Shown piece by piece: positions 7,769 through 16,338 of a DNA stretch of 64,000 nt. Position 1 is the first letter of the stretch; each line of letters begins with the position of its first letter. This stretch comes from Mesorhizobium sp. WSM3860 (GTDB taxonomy: Bacteria > Pseudomonadota > Alphaproteobacteria > Rhizobiales > Rhizobiaceae). The notes below the pieces were generated by a model that did not search any database, was not told the DNA's origin, and saw only the letters and a list, made by a program, of their open reading frames with translations. The DNA is taken from contig NZ_NSGF01000001.1 in assembly GCF_002294995.1 (NCBI RefSeq), forward strand, positions 558,001 through 622,000, read 5' to 3'. Both the position numbers and the translations under genes were made by a program.

Positions 7769-8851
7769 ATGAAGAAACTCAGCCGACGCCTGACACTGAC
7801 ATTGGCGCTCGCCGGCGCGCTGGCGGCTTCAGCGGCGGCGTTCGCCGTTGCCGCCGACAACGACCTCATCGTGTTCGACTGGTCCGGCTATGAGGACCCG
7901 AGCTTCCATGGCAAATATGTCGAGAAGGACGGCGACTCGCCGACCTTCGCCTTCTTCGGCGACGAGGACGAGGCATTCGAGAAGATCCGCTCCGGCTTCA
8001 AGGCCGACCTCGGCCATCCCTGCTCGCAAAGCGTGGTGAAGTGGCGCGAGGCGGGACTGCTGCAGCCGCTCGACACCTCCAGGATCGCCGGCTGGAAGGA
8101 CCTCAACCCCGGCATCATGGCGATGAAGGATCTTGCCACCACTCCTGACGGCAAAGCTTGGTTCATGCCTTGGGACTGGGGTGACACGCAGCTCACCTTC
8201 AACTCCGACAAGATCGCCGAGAAGGATGTGCAGTCGCTGAAGGCCTTCGCCGATCCCAAGTACAAGGGACGTGTCTCGATCGGCGACAATGTCGACGACG
8301 CCTATGCGCTGGCCAGTCTCGCCATCGGGCTCAAAGACTGGACAAAGATGACGGACGAGCAGTTCAAGCAGGCGTCCGATTTCCTGCGCCAGGTGCACAA
8401 GAACGTGCGCTCCTACTGGACCGACACCACCGACATCGTGCAACTGCTCTCCGGCGGCGAGGTCGATCTGGCCTGGGCCTGGAACGACGCGGCGGTGCAA
8501 TCGCAGGCCGCTGGCGTGCCGATCAAGTCCAAGAAGGATACCGACGAGGGCATTTCGACCTGGGTATGTGGCTATGTGCTGTTCAAGGACGCGCCCGGCA
8601 ACGTTGACAAGGCCTATGATTATCTCAACGCCGTCAATGACCCGGAGGTCGCCAAGGTGCTGGTCAAGGACTGGGGCTACGGCCAAGCCAATGCCAAGGG
8701 CATGGCCGGTGTCGACCAGGCGGTGCTCAAGGAAAAGGGCTACGACAACGTGGAAAAATGGGTCGACAAGACGTTGTTCCAGCAGCCGCTGCCTTCCGAG
8801 CTCAAGCTGAAGATGATCGCCGAGTTCGAGAAGATCAAGGCCGGCTATTGA
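7769..8851 (+). CDS. Periplasmic substrate-binding protein of a polyamine-type ABC importer (PotD/PotF-like)
   Basis: The 360-residue protein has a signal peptide (basic MKKLSRRLT, hydrophobic LTLALAGALAASAAAFAVA, cleavage near AVAA-DND). The mature part shows the spermidine/putrescine-binding fold: DLIVFDWSGYEDPSF, VVKWREAGLLQPLDTS, WGDTQLTFNSDKI, GGEVDLAWAWNDAA. Aromatic residues (DWSGY, PWDWGD, AWAWND) would suit cation-pi binding of a quaternary ammonium or polyamine. It lies 63 bases after the repressor gene and overlaps the amine oxidase start by 4 bases. Its partner permeases and ATPase are in a separate minus-strand operon. The ligand is not determinable by eye. Confidence 0.9.
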   Translation: MKKLSRRLTLTLALAGALAASAAAFAVAADNDLIVFDWSGYEDPSFHGKYVEKDGDSPTFAFFGDEDEAFEKIRSGFKADLGHPCSQSVVKWREAGLLQPLDTSRIAGWKDLNPGIMAMKDLATTPDGKAWFMPWDWGDTQLTFNSDKIAEKDVQSLKAFADPKYKGRVSIGDNVDDAYALASLAIGLKDWTKMTDEQFKQASDFLRQVHKNVRSYWTDTTDIVQLLSGGEVDLAWAWNDAAVQSQAAGVPIKSKKDTDEGISTWVCGYVLFKDAPGNVDKAYDYLNAVNDPEVAKVLVKDWGYGQANAKGMAGVDQAVLKEKGYDNVEKWVDKTLFQQPLPSELKLKMIAEFEKIKAGY

Positions 8852-10158
8852 ACAGCAAGATCGAAAGAACCGACGTCGCAACCGTCGGCGCCGGCTTCAC
8901 CGGCCTGTCGGCCGCGCTCGAATTGAAGCGCGCCGGCGTCGATTTCCTTGTCCTGGAGGCACGCGACCGCGTCGGCGGCCGTGTGGAAGGTATGCGAAAC
9001 GGGCTCGGCGAACTGATCGACAGCGGCGGCCAATTCCTGTGCGAGGACATGCCGGAGCTGATGGCGCTCGCCAGGGCGCGCGGCAAGACCTTCGTCAAAA
9101 CCTATGTCGATGGCGATTTCATCACCCATCCGCCGATGTCGGTCGACCAGGCCGGGCGGACCTATGTGACCGCGATGGCGATCCGCGACCGCATGAACTG
9201 GATCGAGCCAGACGATCCCGCGATCTCCGGGCTGACCGTCGCCTCCTGGCTCGAACGTCAGACGGACCCGGTCGATGCCAAGGCCGCCTTCCGCTCGATG
9301 ATCGAAGGACTGTGGTGCCTGGCGCTGGAAAAGGTGCCGCTCTGGTACCTGATCGACAATGATCGCCGCATCACCAACGAAGTGCCGGAACTGCAATATT
9401 CTCTGCGCGAGACCATGCAGTCGCTGGCCGAGGACCTGGCGGGCGATCTCGGTGACCGGCTGCGGCTGAACGAGCCGATCATTCGCATCGAGCGCGGGCC
9501 GTCTGGCGTTCGTGTTGTGTCCGGCAGCCGCGCCGTCGAGGCGCGCGAGGTCCTGGTCGCGCTGCCGCCTGCGACGGCCAACAGGCTAGACTTTCGGCCT
9601 GCCTTGCCGGCGCCCTTGAAGAAGGCGCTCGGCGTCTGGGAGAGCGGCGCGGTGGTCAAGATCCTCGTCCGCTATGCCAGGCCGTTCTGGCGCGAGCGCG
9701 ACCTGAGCGGCATGGTGATGTGGCGCGACATGCCGGGCCTGTTTGCCTGCGACGCCAGCAGGGATGCTGAGCATGCAGCGCTCGTCGTCTTCATCGGTGG
9801 GCCGCTGGCGCTGCGCTGCCGCAAGCTGAGCGCTGCGGCGTTGCGCGCCGAGGTCACGGCGAAACTCGCTGATGCGCTCGGTCCGGACGCGGCCGAAATC
9901 CTCGATTTCAACCAGCGCGACTGGGCGGATGACCGCTGGAGCGGCGGCGCCTATAGCGATCTCATCGTCGACGTGACGGCAAGAGATGCCGAGCGCACGA
10001 TCCTTGCCGGCGCGCCGCCGATCCATTTTGCGTCTTCGGAATTGTCGCCGTCCTTCCCTGCCTATGTCGAGGGCGCGATCGTGGCCGGGCGCATCGCCGC
10101 CGGGAAGATCTTGGCGCGGCTTCAGTCCGCCATCGCCACCAGAGCCTCTGGGTCGTAG
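8848..10158 (+). CDS. FAD-dependent amine oxidase (monoamine oxidase family)
   Basis: This 436-residue flavoprotein has the FAD fold VGAGFTGLSAALELKRAGVD followed by FLVLEARDRVGGR, a substrate-domain region (IEGLWCLALEKVPLWYLI) and a C-terminal FAD contact (SPSFPAYVEGAIVAGRIAA). MAO-family enzymes oxidise primary, secondary or N-methyl amines to imines. I chose the TTG at 8848 because TTGA overlaps the upstream stop and AAGG sits about 7 bases before it. Upstream in-frame codons lie inside the binding-protein gene. Its 3' end overlaps the convergent ATPase gene by 37 bases. Probable role: oxidation of the imported amine. Confidence 0.87.
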   Translation: MNSKIERTDVATVGAGFTGLSAALELKRAGVDFLVLEARDRVGGRVEGMRNGLGELIDSGGQFLCEDMPELMALARARGKTFVKTYVDGDFITHPPMSVDQAGRTYVTAMAIRDRMNWIEPDDPAISGLTVASWLERQTDPVDAKAAFRSMIEGLWCLALEKVPLWYLIDNDRRITNEVPELQYSLRETMQSLAEDLAGDLGDRLRLNEPIIRIERGPSGVRVVSGSRAVEAREVLVALPPATANRLDFRPALPAPLKKALGVWESGAVVKILVRYARPFWRERDLSGMVMWRDMPGLFACDASRDAEHAALVVFIGGPLALRCRKLSAAALRAEVTAKLADALGPDAAEILDFNQRDWADDRWSGGAYSDLIVDVTARDAERTILAGAPPIHFASSELSPSFPAYVEGAIVAGRIAAGKILARLQSAIATRASGS

Positions 10159-11240
10159 GCGAGGCGGATCGGCGCGCCGACCGGAATGTCGTCGGCGCCG
10201 AAATCATTGGTCTCGGTCACCGAGAGCGGCTTTTCCAGCCCCGGTATTTCGACGATCAGATGCGTGATCTCGCCGAAATAGTGGCGCTCGACCACCTTGC
10301 CGGCGACCTCGAACTTCGCCGTCGCATTGTCCCAGAGCACGCGCAGCCGCTCCGGCCGGATGCCAAGCGTCGCCGCGCCGCCGTTGCGCACGAAGGCCTT
10401 CGGCTTGTCGGTCCTCACACGCCCGAAGCCAAGCGTGTCGACAACCAAGGACGCGTCGTTCTCCTCGACGATCTCGGCCTTGACGAAATTCATGCCGCCG
10501 AGGAAGTCGGCGACCTGGCGGTTGACCGGGCGCTGGTAGATTTCCTTGGGCGAGGCGACCTGCGCGATACGACCGCCGAACATGACGGCGATGCGATCCG
10601 ACATGGCCAAAGCCTCATACTGGTCGTGCGTGACAAGCACGAAGGTGATGCCGACCGCCTGCTGCAGCCGGCGCAACTCGACCTGCATCTGCTCGCGCAG
10701 CTTCTTGTCGAGTGCCGAAAGCGGCTCGTCGAGCAGCAACACCTTCGGACGCATGACCAGCGCGCGGGCGAGCGCCACGCGCTGACGCTGGCCGCCGGAG
10801 AGTTCGGTGGCGCGGCGCTTGCCCAGGCCGGTCAGCGACACCTGCTCCAGCGCCTCCTCGACGCGGCGCTTTTCTTCGCCGCTTTGGAGTTTCAGCCGCT
10901 TCAGCCCATAGGCGACATTCTGCTCGACGTTGAGATGCGGAAAGATCGCGTAGCTCTGGAAGACCATGTTGGTCGGACGCCGGTTGGCGGGGATGCCGTC
11001 CATCGGCTGGCCGTCGACGGCGATCGAGCCGCTGGTCGGCGTATCGAACCCGGCGATCATGCGCAAAAGCGTGGTCTTGCCGCAGCCGGACGGCCCGAGC
11101 AGCGAGAAGAACTCGCCTTTCCCAATGCTGAGCGAGGCATTGTCCAGCGCCTTGAATGCGCCGTAGCTGCGCGTGACGTCGCGGATGTCGATAATGGTAC
11201 AATCGGTTTGGATGCGCTCGGACTGGACCCGCTCAAGCAT
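10122..11240 (-). CDS. ABC transporter ATP-binding protein, polyamine type (PotA-like)
   Basis: This 372-residue ATPase has Walker A (LLGPSGCGKTTLLRMIAGFD), signature TELSGGQRQRVALARALV, Walker B (KVLLLDEPLSALDKKLREQ), an H-loop (LVTHDQYEALAMSD) and a C-terminal TOBE-type domain (TLGIRPERLRV). The ATG at 11240 follows GGGAGG by 6 bases. It is the last gene of a minus-strand operon with two permeases and overlaps the preceding permease stop by 8 bases. Together with the binding protein at 7769 it completes an importer. The 3' end overlaps the convergent amine oxidase gene by 37 bases, leaving no room for separate terminators. Confidence 0.93.
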   Translation of the reverse strand: MLERVQSERIQTDCTIIDIRDVTRSYGAFKALDNASLSIGKGEFFSLLGPSGCGKTTLLRMIAGFDTPTSGSIAVDGQPMDGIPANRRPTNMVFQSYAIFPHLNVEQNVAYGLKRLKLQSGEEKRRVEEALEQVSLTGLGKRRATELSGGQRQRVALARALVMRPKVLLLDEPLSALDKKLREQMQVELRRLQQAVGITFVLVTHDQYEALAMSDRIAVMFGGRIAQVASPKEIYQRPVNRQVADFLGGMNFVKAEIVEENDASLVVDTLGFGRVRTDKPKAFVRNGGAATLGIRPERLRVLWDNATAKFEVAGKVVERHYFGEITHLIVEIPGLEKPLSVTETNDFGADDIPVGAPIRLAYDPEALVAMAD

Positions 11241-12054
11241 AGAGGCCTCCCTGGTTCTGGGTGCGTCTCGCCGCGCGGCGGCGCAGGATTTCGGCAACGG
11301 TCATCAGCACGAAAGACGCCACCAGCAGCAGGGTGCCGAGCGCCAGCACGCCGGGGAGCTTGGCCGCGAAGCGCAACTGACCCCAGATGTAGATCGGCAG
11401 CGTCGCCTCGGTGCCGGTGAGGAAGAAGGCGATGATGAACTCGTCGAGCGAGATGGTGAAGCAGACCAGCAGGCTGGAGATGATCGCCGGCGCCACCATC
11501 GGCAGCGTCACCCGCCGGAAGGTGCCGAAGGCGCTTTCACCGAGATCGGCAGAGGCTTCCTCGAGGCTGCGGTCGAACCCTTCGAAGCCGGAGGTCAGCA
11601 CCGTCATCGAGTAGGGGATGCAGACCAGCACATGCCCAAGCACGACGGTGAACAGCGACAGGCTCAAGCCCAGTTGCAGCATCACCAAGAGCATCGAGAT
11701 GGCGACGATGACCTCGGGCAGCACCAGCGGTGCCATGATCAGCCCGTTGACGGTGCGGCGGCCGGGATAGCGGTAGCGGGTGATCGAACGAGCGGCGAGA
11801 ATGCCGAACACGGTCGACAGGATTGCGGCCGAGACGCCGACAGCCAAGCTGTTCCAGGTGGCGTCGATCAGCGCCGGCGTGCGCGGCAAGTCCTCATACC
11901 AATGCAGTGTGACGCCGGAGAGCGGGAATTTCGGCGTCGCCGCGGTGTTGATCGAGAAGATCGGCAGGAAGATCACCGGCAAATAGAGGAAGAGGATGTA
12001 GAGCGCGGCGTAGCTCGACAGCCAGCTTGGCAGGTAGCGTCTGATCGCCGTCAT
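11233..12054 (-). CDS. ABC transporter permease (PotC-like)
   Basis: The 273-residue protein has about six hydrophobic segments, the first being AALYILFLYLPVIFLPIFSI. The EAA loop contacting the ATPase reads SLEEASADLGESAFGTFRRV with TLP following. The start ATG overlaps the upstream permease stop (ATGA). A longer open frame continues to 13080, but it is a shadow of the upstream gene. It is the inner-membrane half of the polyamine-type importer. Confidence 0.92.
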   Translation of the reverse strand: MTAIRRYLPSWLSSYAALYILFLYLPVIFLPIFSINTAATPKFPLSGVTLHWYEDLPRTPALIDATWNSLAVGVSAAILSTVFGILAARSITRYRYPGRRTVNGLIMAPLVLPEVIVAISMLLVMLQLGLSLSLFTVVLGHVLVCIPYSMTVLTSGFEGFDRSLEEASADLGESAFGTFRRVTLPMVAPAIISSLLVCFTISLDEFIIAFFLTGTEATLPIYIWGQLRFAAKLPGVLALGTLLLVASFVLMTVAEILRRRAARRTQNQGGLYA

Positions 12055-12968
12055 CGCGCCAGCCTCTGCAGCGCGCGGATGACCAGCACCGCGGCGCCGG
12101 CCATCAGCGAGACGATGATCATGGTGGTGACAGAGAGTGCTGCGCCGAGCGGCCAGTTCGACGCCTTGCCGAATTGCGCCTGGATGGCGTTGGCGATCAT
12201 GACGCCGTCTTTGCCGCCGACCAGCTTCGGCGTGACATAGTCGCCGACGGTCGGGATCATGACGATCAGCGCCGCCGAGATGACGCCCGGCGCCGACAGC
12301 GGCAAGGTCACGCGCAGGAAGGAGCGCAGCGGCCCGTCGCCGAGGTCGGTCGCCGCTTCGACCAGGGTGCGGTCGACTTTCTCCAGGGAAACGAAGATCG
12401 GCAGGACGGCGAAGGTCGCCCAGGCGTGAGTCAGCGTGATGATGACGGCGCTGGAATTGTAGAGCAGCGCGGTCGACGGCTCGTCGATGATGCCGAGGCC
12501 CATCAGGCCGGAATTGAGCACGCCGTTGTAGCCGAGGATCACCTTCCACGACATCACGCGCAGCAGGTAGCTGGTCCAGAACGGGATGGTGATGAGGAAC
12601 AGCCAGAGGCTCTTGTGGCGGCCGCCATGGAAGGAAATGAAATAGGCGATCGGATAGGCGAGCAGCACGGTGAGCAGGCTGACCGTCAGCGAGATGTAGA
12701 GCGAGCGCCAGAGCAGGTCGCGGTAGATCGGCTCGGTCAGCGCGATCCGATAATTCTCCAGCGTAAATGTGTGATCGATGGTGAGGTAGTCCTGCGTCCA
12801 GAAGGAATGGGCGATAACGACCAGGATCGGCAGGACGAGAAGGATGAGCGCGTAGAGGAAGGTCGGGCTGATCAGCGCAACGCCCTGGACGGCTTCCGAT
12901 TGCAGAAGGGCATTTCGTCTGCCCCCCGCCATGCGCAGCGGGGGCGACCCTTCCGCGGCGGCCGTCAT
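12051..12968 (-). CDS. ABC transporter permease (PotB-like)
   Basis: The 305-residue permease has hydrophobic segments such as LISPTFLYALILLVLPILVV and an EAA loop (LVEAATDLGDGPLRSFLRV-TLP). The start at 12968 is chosen for GGAG about 8 bases upstream; the longer frame adds an uncharged, Gly/Arg-rich tail without family character. It is the first gene of operon permease-permease-ATPase. The promoter region, shared with the divergent aminotransferase gene, contains the second BetI-type repeat (13155-13170). Confidence 0.92.
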   Translation of the reverse strand: MTAAAEGSPPLRMAGGRRNALLQSEAVQGVALISPTFLYALILLVLPILVVIAHSFWTQDYLTIDHTFTLENYRIALTEPIYRDLLWRSLYISLTVSLLTVLLAYPIAYFISFHGGRHKSLWLFLITIPFWTSYLLRVMSWKVILGYNGVLNSGLMGLGIIDEPSTALLYNSSAVIITLTHAWATFAVLPIFVSLEKVDRTLVEAATDLGDGPLRSFLRVTLPLSAPGVISAALIVMIPTVGDYVTPKLVGGKDGVMIANAIQAQFGKASNWPLGAALSVTTMIIVSLMAGAAVLVIRALQRLAR

Positions 12969-13154
12969 TGCAGCGCTCCGCGCGTGATTGCAGTTGCCGG
13001 CTCGGACTGTCCCGCCATGCGGCCTTCCCATTGATTGGCGCCGACTGCCTGTTCCCATTTTGCGTGCCTGGAGCGATCACTCCAGACTTGCCGGCTTTCT
13101 TTCATCATGAGCGCATCCGCCGATTGAAATCAAGCGCTGTTTCTGCAATATTGA

Positions 13155-13170
13155 TTGAATGGACATTCAG
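13155..13170. promoter_or_regulatory. Candidate BetI-type operator, site 2
   Basis: TTGAATGGACATTCAG contains the perfect inverted repeat TGAATG-GA-CATTCA. It lies between the divergent permease operon (start 12968) and the aminotransferase gene (start 13260). The flanking ATTGATTG extends the resemblance to BetI boxes as I remember them. Confidence 0.68.
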
Positions 13171-13259
13171 AATGAAGTGACGAAAAGCCGAATTTTCATG
13201 GTCTTCCGCTTCGTTTCATGTCTCTGGAAAATACCGCAACCGGACGATGCGAGGCTAAG

Positions 13260-14678
13260 ATGGCGGCTGCACGAGAGATCAAGGCGAGGGAAATTGTCGA
13301 GCCCGCGGACGACGATGCGGTCGAGCTGGCCAAGCGCCATCTGATCCAGCCCTGGCCCTATGCCGGTTCGGTCGGCGCCGAGGCGCGGGCGCTGATCGGC
13401 GAGGGCGAGGGCATCTACATAACCGACGCATCCGGCAAGCGGCTGATCGACGGTCCGGCCGGCATGTGGTGCATCAATGTCGGGCATCGCCGCGAGGAAC
13501 TGGCAAGGGTGATGTACGACCAGGCAATGGCGCTGTCCTACAACACGCCTTGGTACACAATGAACGCGCCCTCGGCCGAGCTTGCGAGGCGCATCGCGGA
13601 TGCCGCGCCGGGCGATCTCAGCCACACCTTCTTCACCACCGGCGGCTCGTCGGCGGTGGAGACCGCACTGCGCTTCATGCAGTTCTACAACAATGTGCGC
13701 GGCAGGCCGGAGAAGAAGCTGATCCTCAGCCGCAGCGGCGCCTATCACGGCTCGACCTACCTGTCGGCTTCGCTCAACGGCCGCCCGCGCGACCGGCACT
13801 GGATGGACGGCGCCGACGAGCTGGTGATCAAGCTCTCCTCGCCCGATCCGTTCCGGCGGCCGAAGGAGATGAGCATCGACGCCTTCACCGATTTCCTCGT
13901 CGACCAGTTCCGCGACACCGTCGCGCGCGTCGGCGCCGATCGCATCGGCGCCTTTGTCGGCGAGCCGGTGCAAGCTTCGGGCGGCGTCGTCCTGCCGCCG
14001 GACGGATACCTGAACCGCATCCGTGAGATCTGCCGCGAGAACGACATCCTCTATGTCTCGGACGAGGTGGTGACCGGCTTCGGACGGCTCGGCCATGTCT
14101 TTGCCTCGGGCGACGTGTTCGGCCTCGACCCGGACATGATCACCTTCGCCAAGGGGGTGACCTCGGGCTATTTCCCGCTTGGCGGCGTCATCATCTCCGA
14201 GCGGCTGCTGGAGCAACTGCGCCGCTCCAACCATCCCGGCGCCCTGTTCGGCCATGGCCTCACCTACACCAGCCACCCGATCGGCTGCGCCGTCGCGCTG
14301 AAGAACCTCGATCTTTTGGAAGAGGGCGTGCTCCAGCATGCGCGCGAGATCGCGCCTTATTTCCAGGCGCGGCTGAAGAGCCTCGAGGACTTGCCTCTGG
14401 TCGGCGAGGTGCGCGGCGCCGGCCTGATGGCGTGCGTCGAATGCGTCGCCGACCGCGAGAGCAAGGATCCGCTGCAGCTCGATAAGGATGTGGGAAAGCG
14501 TATCGACGCGCATTGCCACGAGCTCGGTCTCTTGGTGCGGCCGCTGATCAATATGTGCGTGATGTCGCCGCCGCTCATCATCAGCCGCGAGCAGGTCGAC
14601 GACATGGTCGCGATCCTGCGCGAAGGGATTTCAAGGACGATGGATGATTTGCGCAAGGAAGGGGTTTGGCGGGGGTGA
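13260..14678 (+). CDS. Class III (omega) aminotransferase
   Basis: This 472-residue PLP enzyme carries the fold-type I class III signatures: TTGGSSAVETALRF, SRSGAYHGSTYLSA, GAFVGEPVQASGGVV, the cofactor Asp in ILYVSDEVVTGFGR, and the Schiff-base Lys in MITFAKGVTSGYFPLGG. It resembles putrescine/omega-amino acid:pyruvate aminotransferases. The ATG at 13260 follows GAGG by 5 bases; an in-frame ATG at 13218 has no ribosome site. It stands alone as a transcript, divergent from the permease operon, with operator site 2 upstream and a palindromic repeat after the stop. Likely role: transamination of a terminal amino group, or of an aldehyde made by the amine oxidase. Confidence 0.92.
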   Translation: MAAAREIKAREIVEPADDDAVELAKRHLIQPWPYAGSVGAEARALIGEGEGIYITDASGKRLIDGPAGMWCINVGHRREELARVMYDQAMALSYNTPWYTMNAPSAELARRIADAAPGDLSHTFFTTGGSSAVETALRFMQFYNNVRGRPEKKLILSRSGAYHGSTYLSASLNGRPRDRHWMDGADELVIKLSSPDPFRRPKEMSIDAFTDFLVDQFRDTVARVGADRIGAFVGEPVQASGGVVLPPDGYLNRIREICRENDILYVSDEVVTGFGRLGHVFASGDVFGLDPDMITFAKGVTSGYFPLGGVIISERLLEQLRRSNHPGALFGHGLTYTSHPIGCAVALKNLDLLEEGVLQHAREIAPYFQARLKSLEDLPLVGEVRGAGLMACVECVADRESKDPLQLDKDVGKRIDAHCHELGLLVRPLINMCVMSPPLIISREQVDDMVAILREGISRTMDDLRKEGVWRG

Positions 14679-14685
14679 TTTGCTG

Positions 14686-14708
14686 ATCTCCCCCACGAGG
14701 GGGGAGAT
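14686..14708. repeat. Palindromic intergenic repeat
   Basis: Perfect stem ATCTCCCCC-ACGA-GGGGGGAGAT between the convergent aminotransferase and Rieske genes. It is the same core as the elements at 2653-2675 and 2743-2765. It could act as a bidirectional terminator or processing site. Confidence 0.85.
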
Positions 14709-14728
14709 TGGCAGTTCCAGCGCCTCAC

Positions 14729-15931
14729 CTATCCCCTCGACCGCAGCGCGTCGTTCAATCCCCACATGTCCTTTTCCTGCGGTGCGGTCTCCAAGTTCAG
14801 CACCGGCACCTGCCTGCGCAGATGGTCGTGGTGGGTGCGCACGCCATATTCGAGATCCGAGAGGTAGAAGCCCCCGAACGCCTCAGAGAGCATGGATTCG
14901 TTCGACCAGACGGAGAGCTTGACATCCTCGTTCATGGTGTCGCGGTCGATGCGGTAGGCAAGGTAGCGCGCCGCCGCCTGCTCCCGCGTCTCGTCCTTAT
15001 AGCGATAGATCGCGCCGCGCAGCAGCGTCTCGCCGGTGGACAGCGGGAACTCCTGATAGAACTGCACCGATTCCGGCATGATCGACAGCGCGTTGTTGGG
15101 GAAGATGCCGTAATAGATCCAGGCTTTGCGCAGATGCTCCGGCAGATGCGTCGGCTCGGGCGCTATTTTGATGTACCGGTTGACGCTCCAGCGCCGCCCG
15201 GCGTGCGGATTATAGGTGGCGAAGGACCGCGACACGCCGTTGACGAAGGGTTCGTCGAAATAGGTCGCGCCGTAGAGATCCTGCAGCGCCGGATGCGCCA
15301 TGGCGACGTGATAGCCCTCGTTGTCCACGTCGCGCACCGATTTCCAGTTGACGGGTGATTTCTGGGTCCAGATGCCCCAGCACGGCACCATGTCGGCAAC
15401 ATTGTAATGGGCGATCTCCGCTTCGATCGGCTTCAAGAGCTCGGCCACGGAAGGCTGCGGGCCGCCCTTGCGGAAGCGGATGAAGATGAAGCCCATCCAG
15501 ATTTCGAGGTCGAGCGGCATCAGGCCGAACTCGGTCTTGTCGAGTTCCGGGAAGGAGCGCGGACGGGCAGCACCCCGCAATGTGCCGTCGAGATTGTAGA
15601 CCCAGCCGTGGAAAGGGCAGATCAGCGCGTTCTTGCAAGTGCCCTGGCTGTCGGCGACGACGCGGCTGCCGCGATGGCGGCACATGTTATTGAAGGCACG
15701 CACGACGCCGTCCTTGCCGCGCACGATCAGCGCCCGCTCGCCGACGACGTCCATGGTCAGATAGTCGCCCGGATTTGGCACGTCGGCGACATGGCCGGCG
15801 ATCTGCCAGTGATTGCGGAAGACGTATTCCTTCTCAAGCTCAAGCAGGGCGTTGGAGTGGTAACTCCACCCCGGCAAACCTCGCCGGTCCCAATCGTTGG
15901 GGATCGCCACGTCACGGAGGTGCGGGTTCAT
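14729..15931 (-). CDS. Rieske non-heme iron oxygenase, alpha subunit (betaine/stachydrine demethylase-like)
   Basis: The 400-residue protein has the Rieske [2Fe-2S] site as C-R-H then C-P-F-H (CRHRGSRV, LICPFHGWVYNLDG) and a mononuclear iron site in VDNEGYHVAMAHP, including the bridging Asp. The group most resembles enzymes that hydroxylate N-methyl groups of glycine betaine, stachydrine or carnitine. The ATG at 15931 is preferred: the longer frame from 15982 would place operator site 3 inside the coding region. No ferredoxin or flavin reductase partner is encoded in the window, so electrons must come from elsewhere or from an unrecognised partner. Likely first step: N-demethylation. Confidence 0.88.
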   Translation of the reverse strand: MNPHLRDVAIPNDWDRRGLPGWSYHSNALLELEKEYVFRNHWQIAGHVADVPNPGDYLTMDVVGERALIVRGKDGVVRAFNNMCRHRGSRVVADSQGTCKNALICPFHGWVYNLDGTLRGAARPRSFPELDKTEFGLMPLDLEIWMGFIFIRFRKGGPQPSVAELLKPIEAEIAHYNVADMVPCWGIWTQKSPVNWKSVRDVDNEGYHVAMAHPALQDLYGATYFDEPFVNGVSRSFATYNPHAGRRWSVNRYIKIAPEPTHLPEHLRKAWIYYGIFPNNALSIMPESVQFYQEFPLSTGETLLRGAIYRYKDETREQAAARYLAYRIDRDTMNEDVKLSVWSNESMLSEAFGGFYLSDLEYGVRTHHDHLRRQVPVLNLETAPQEKDMWGLNDALRSRG

Positions 15932-15948
15932 AAAATGCTCTCGTTTTG

Positions 15949-15964
15949 TTGAATGCTCATTCAA
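15949..15964. promoter_or_regulatory. Candidate BetI-type operator, site 3 (perfect)
   Basis: TTGAATG-CT-CATTCAA is a perfect 7+2+7 inverted repeat ending 18 bases upstream of the Rieske ATG. A repressor here would overlap the promoter or leader. It is the best of the three copies in the cluster. Confidence 0.72.
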
Positions 15965-16338
15965 TAAAAGCACATTTTCCATTAAAATGCAATGGCTTGC
16001 GAAAGTGTGGAAAATTCATGGCGAGCGGGTTGCAGCAATCCGAGCCGAGAAAATCCCGGAAAATCCGAGCCTTAACCAGCGGCGGTCCAGCTTCGGATTC
16101 GCAGTTTGTGAGGGCACCGTTTCGACGCGCTTCGCGCATCGGACGATCGCGACAGCCATGCCAATTCTGCGCCTGTGTGAGGTCGCTTACAGTCCGCCGC
16201 ATCCGACAGGAGCAAAAGGGACAGAAGCGATCCCGGTTTCAGTCCTGTTACATGGGCCATCGCGCCCGATCATTCGGCCGTTACGTGGTGCGGTTAAGTT
16301 CGTTTCAAAGGAAAGAAAGATAACGAAGGGAACAGCCG
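15965..16338. other. Intergenic region of 374 bp, no gene seen
   Basis: This spacer separates the Rieske gene from a divergent small-protein gene and should hold both promoters. It is less GC-rich near the Rieske side. The short frames are shadows with poor codon bias, and no RNA gene is recognised. Confidence 0.5.

Noticed and set aside
11233-13080. A 615-residue frame covering two permease genes
   Set aside because: Only its last 273 residues are a permease. The earlier part is the wrong phase of the PotB-like gene, whose own frame shows clear helices and an EAA loop.
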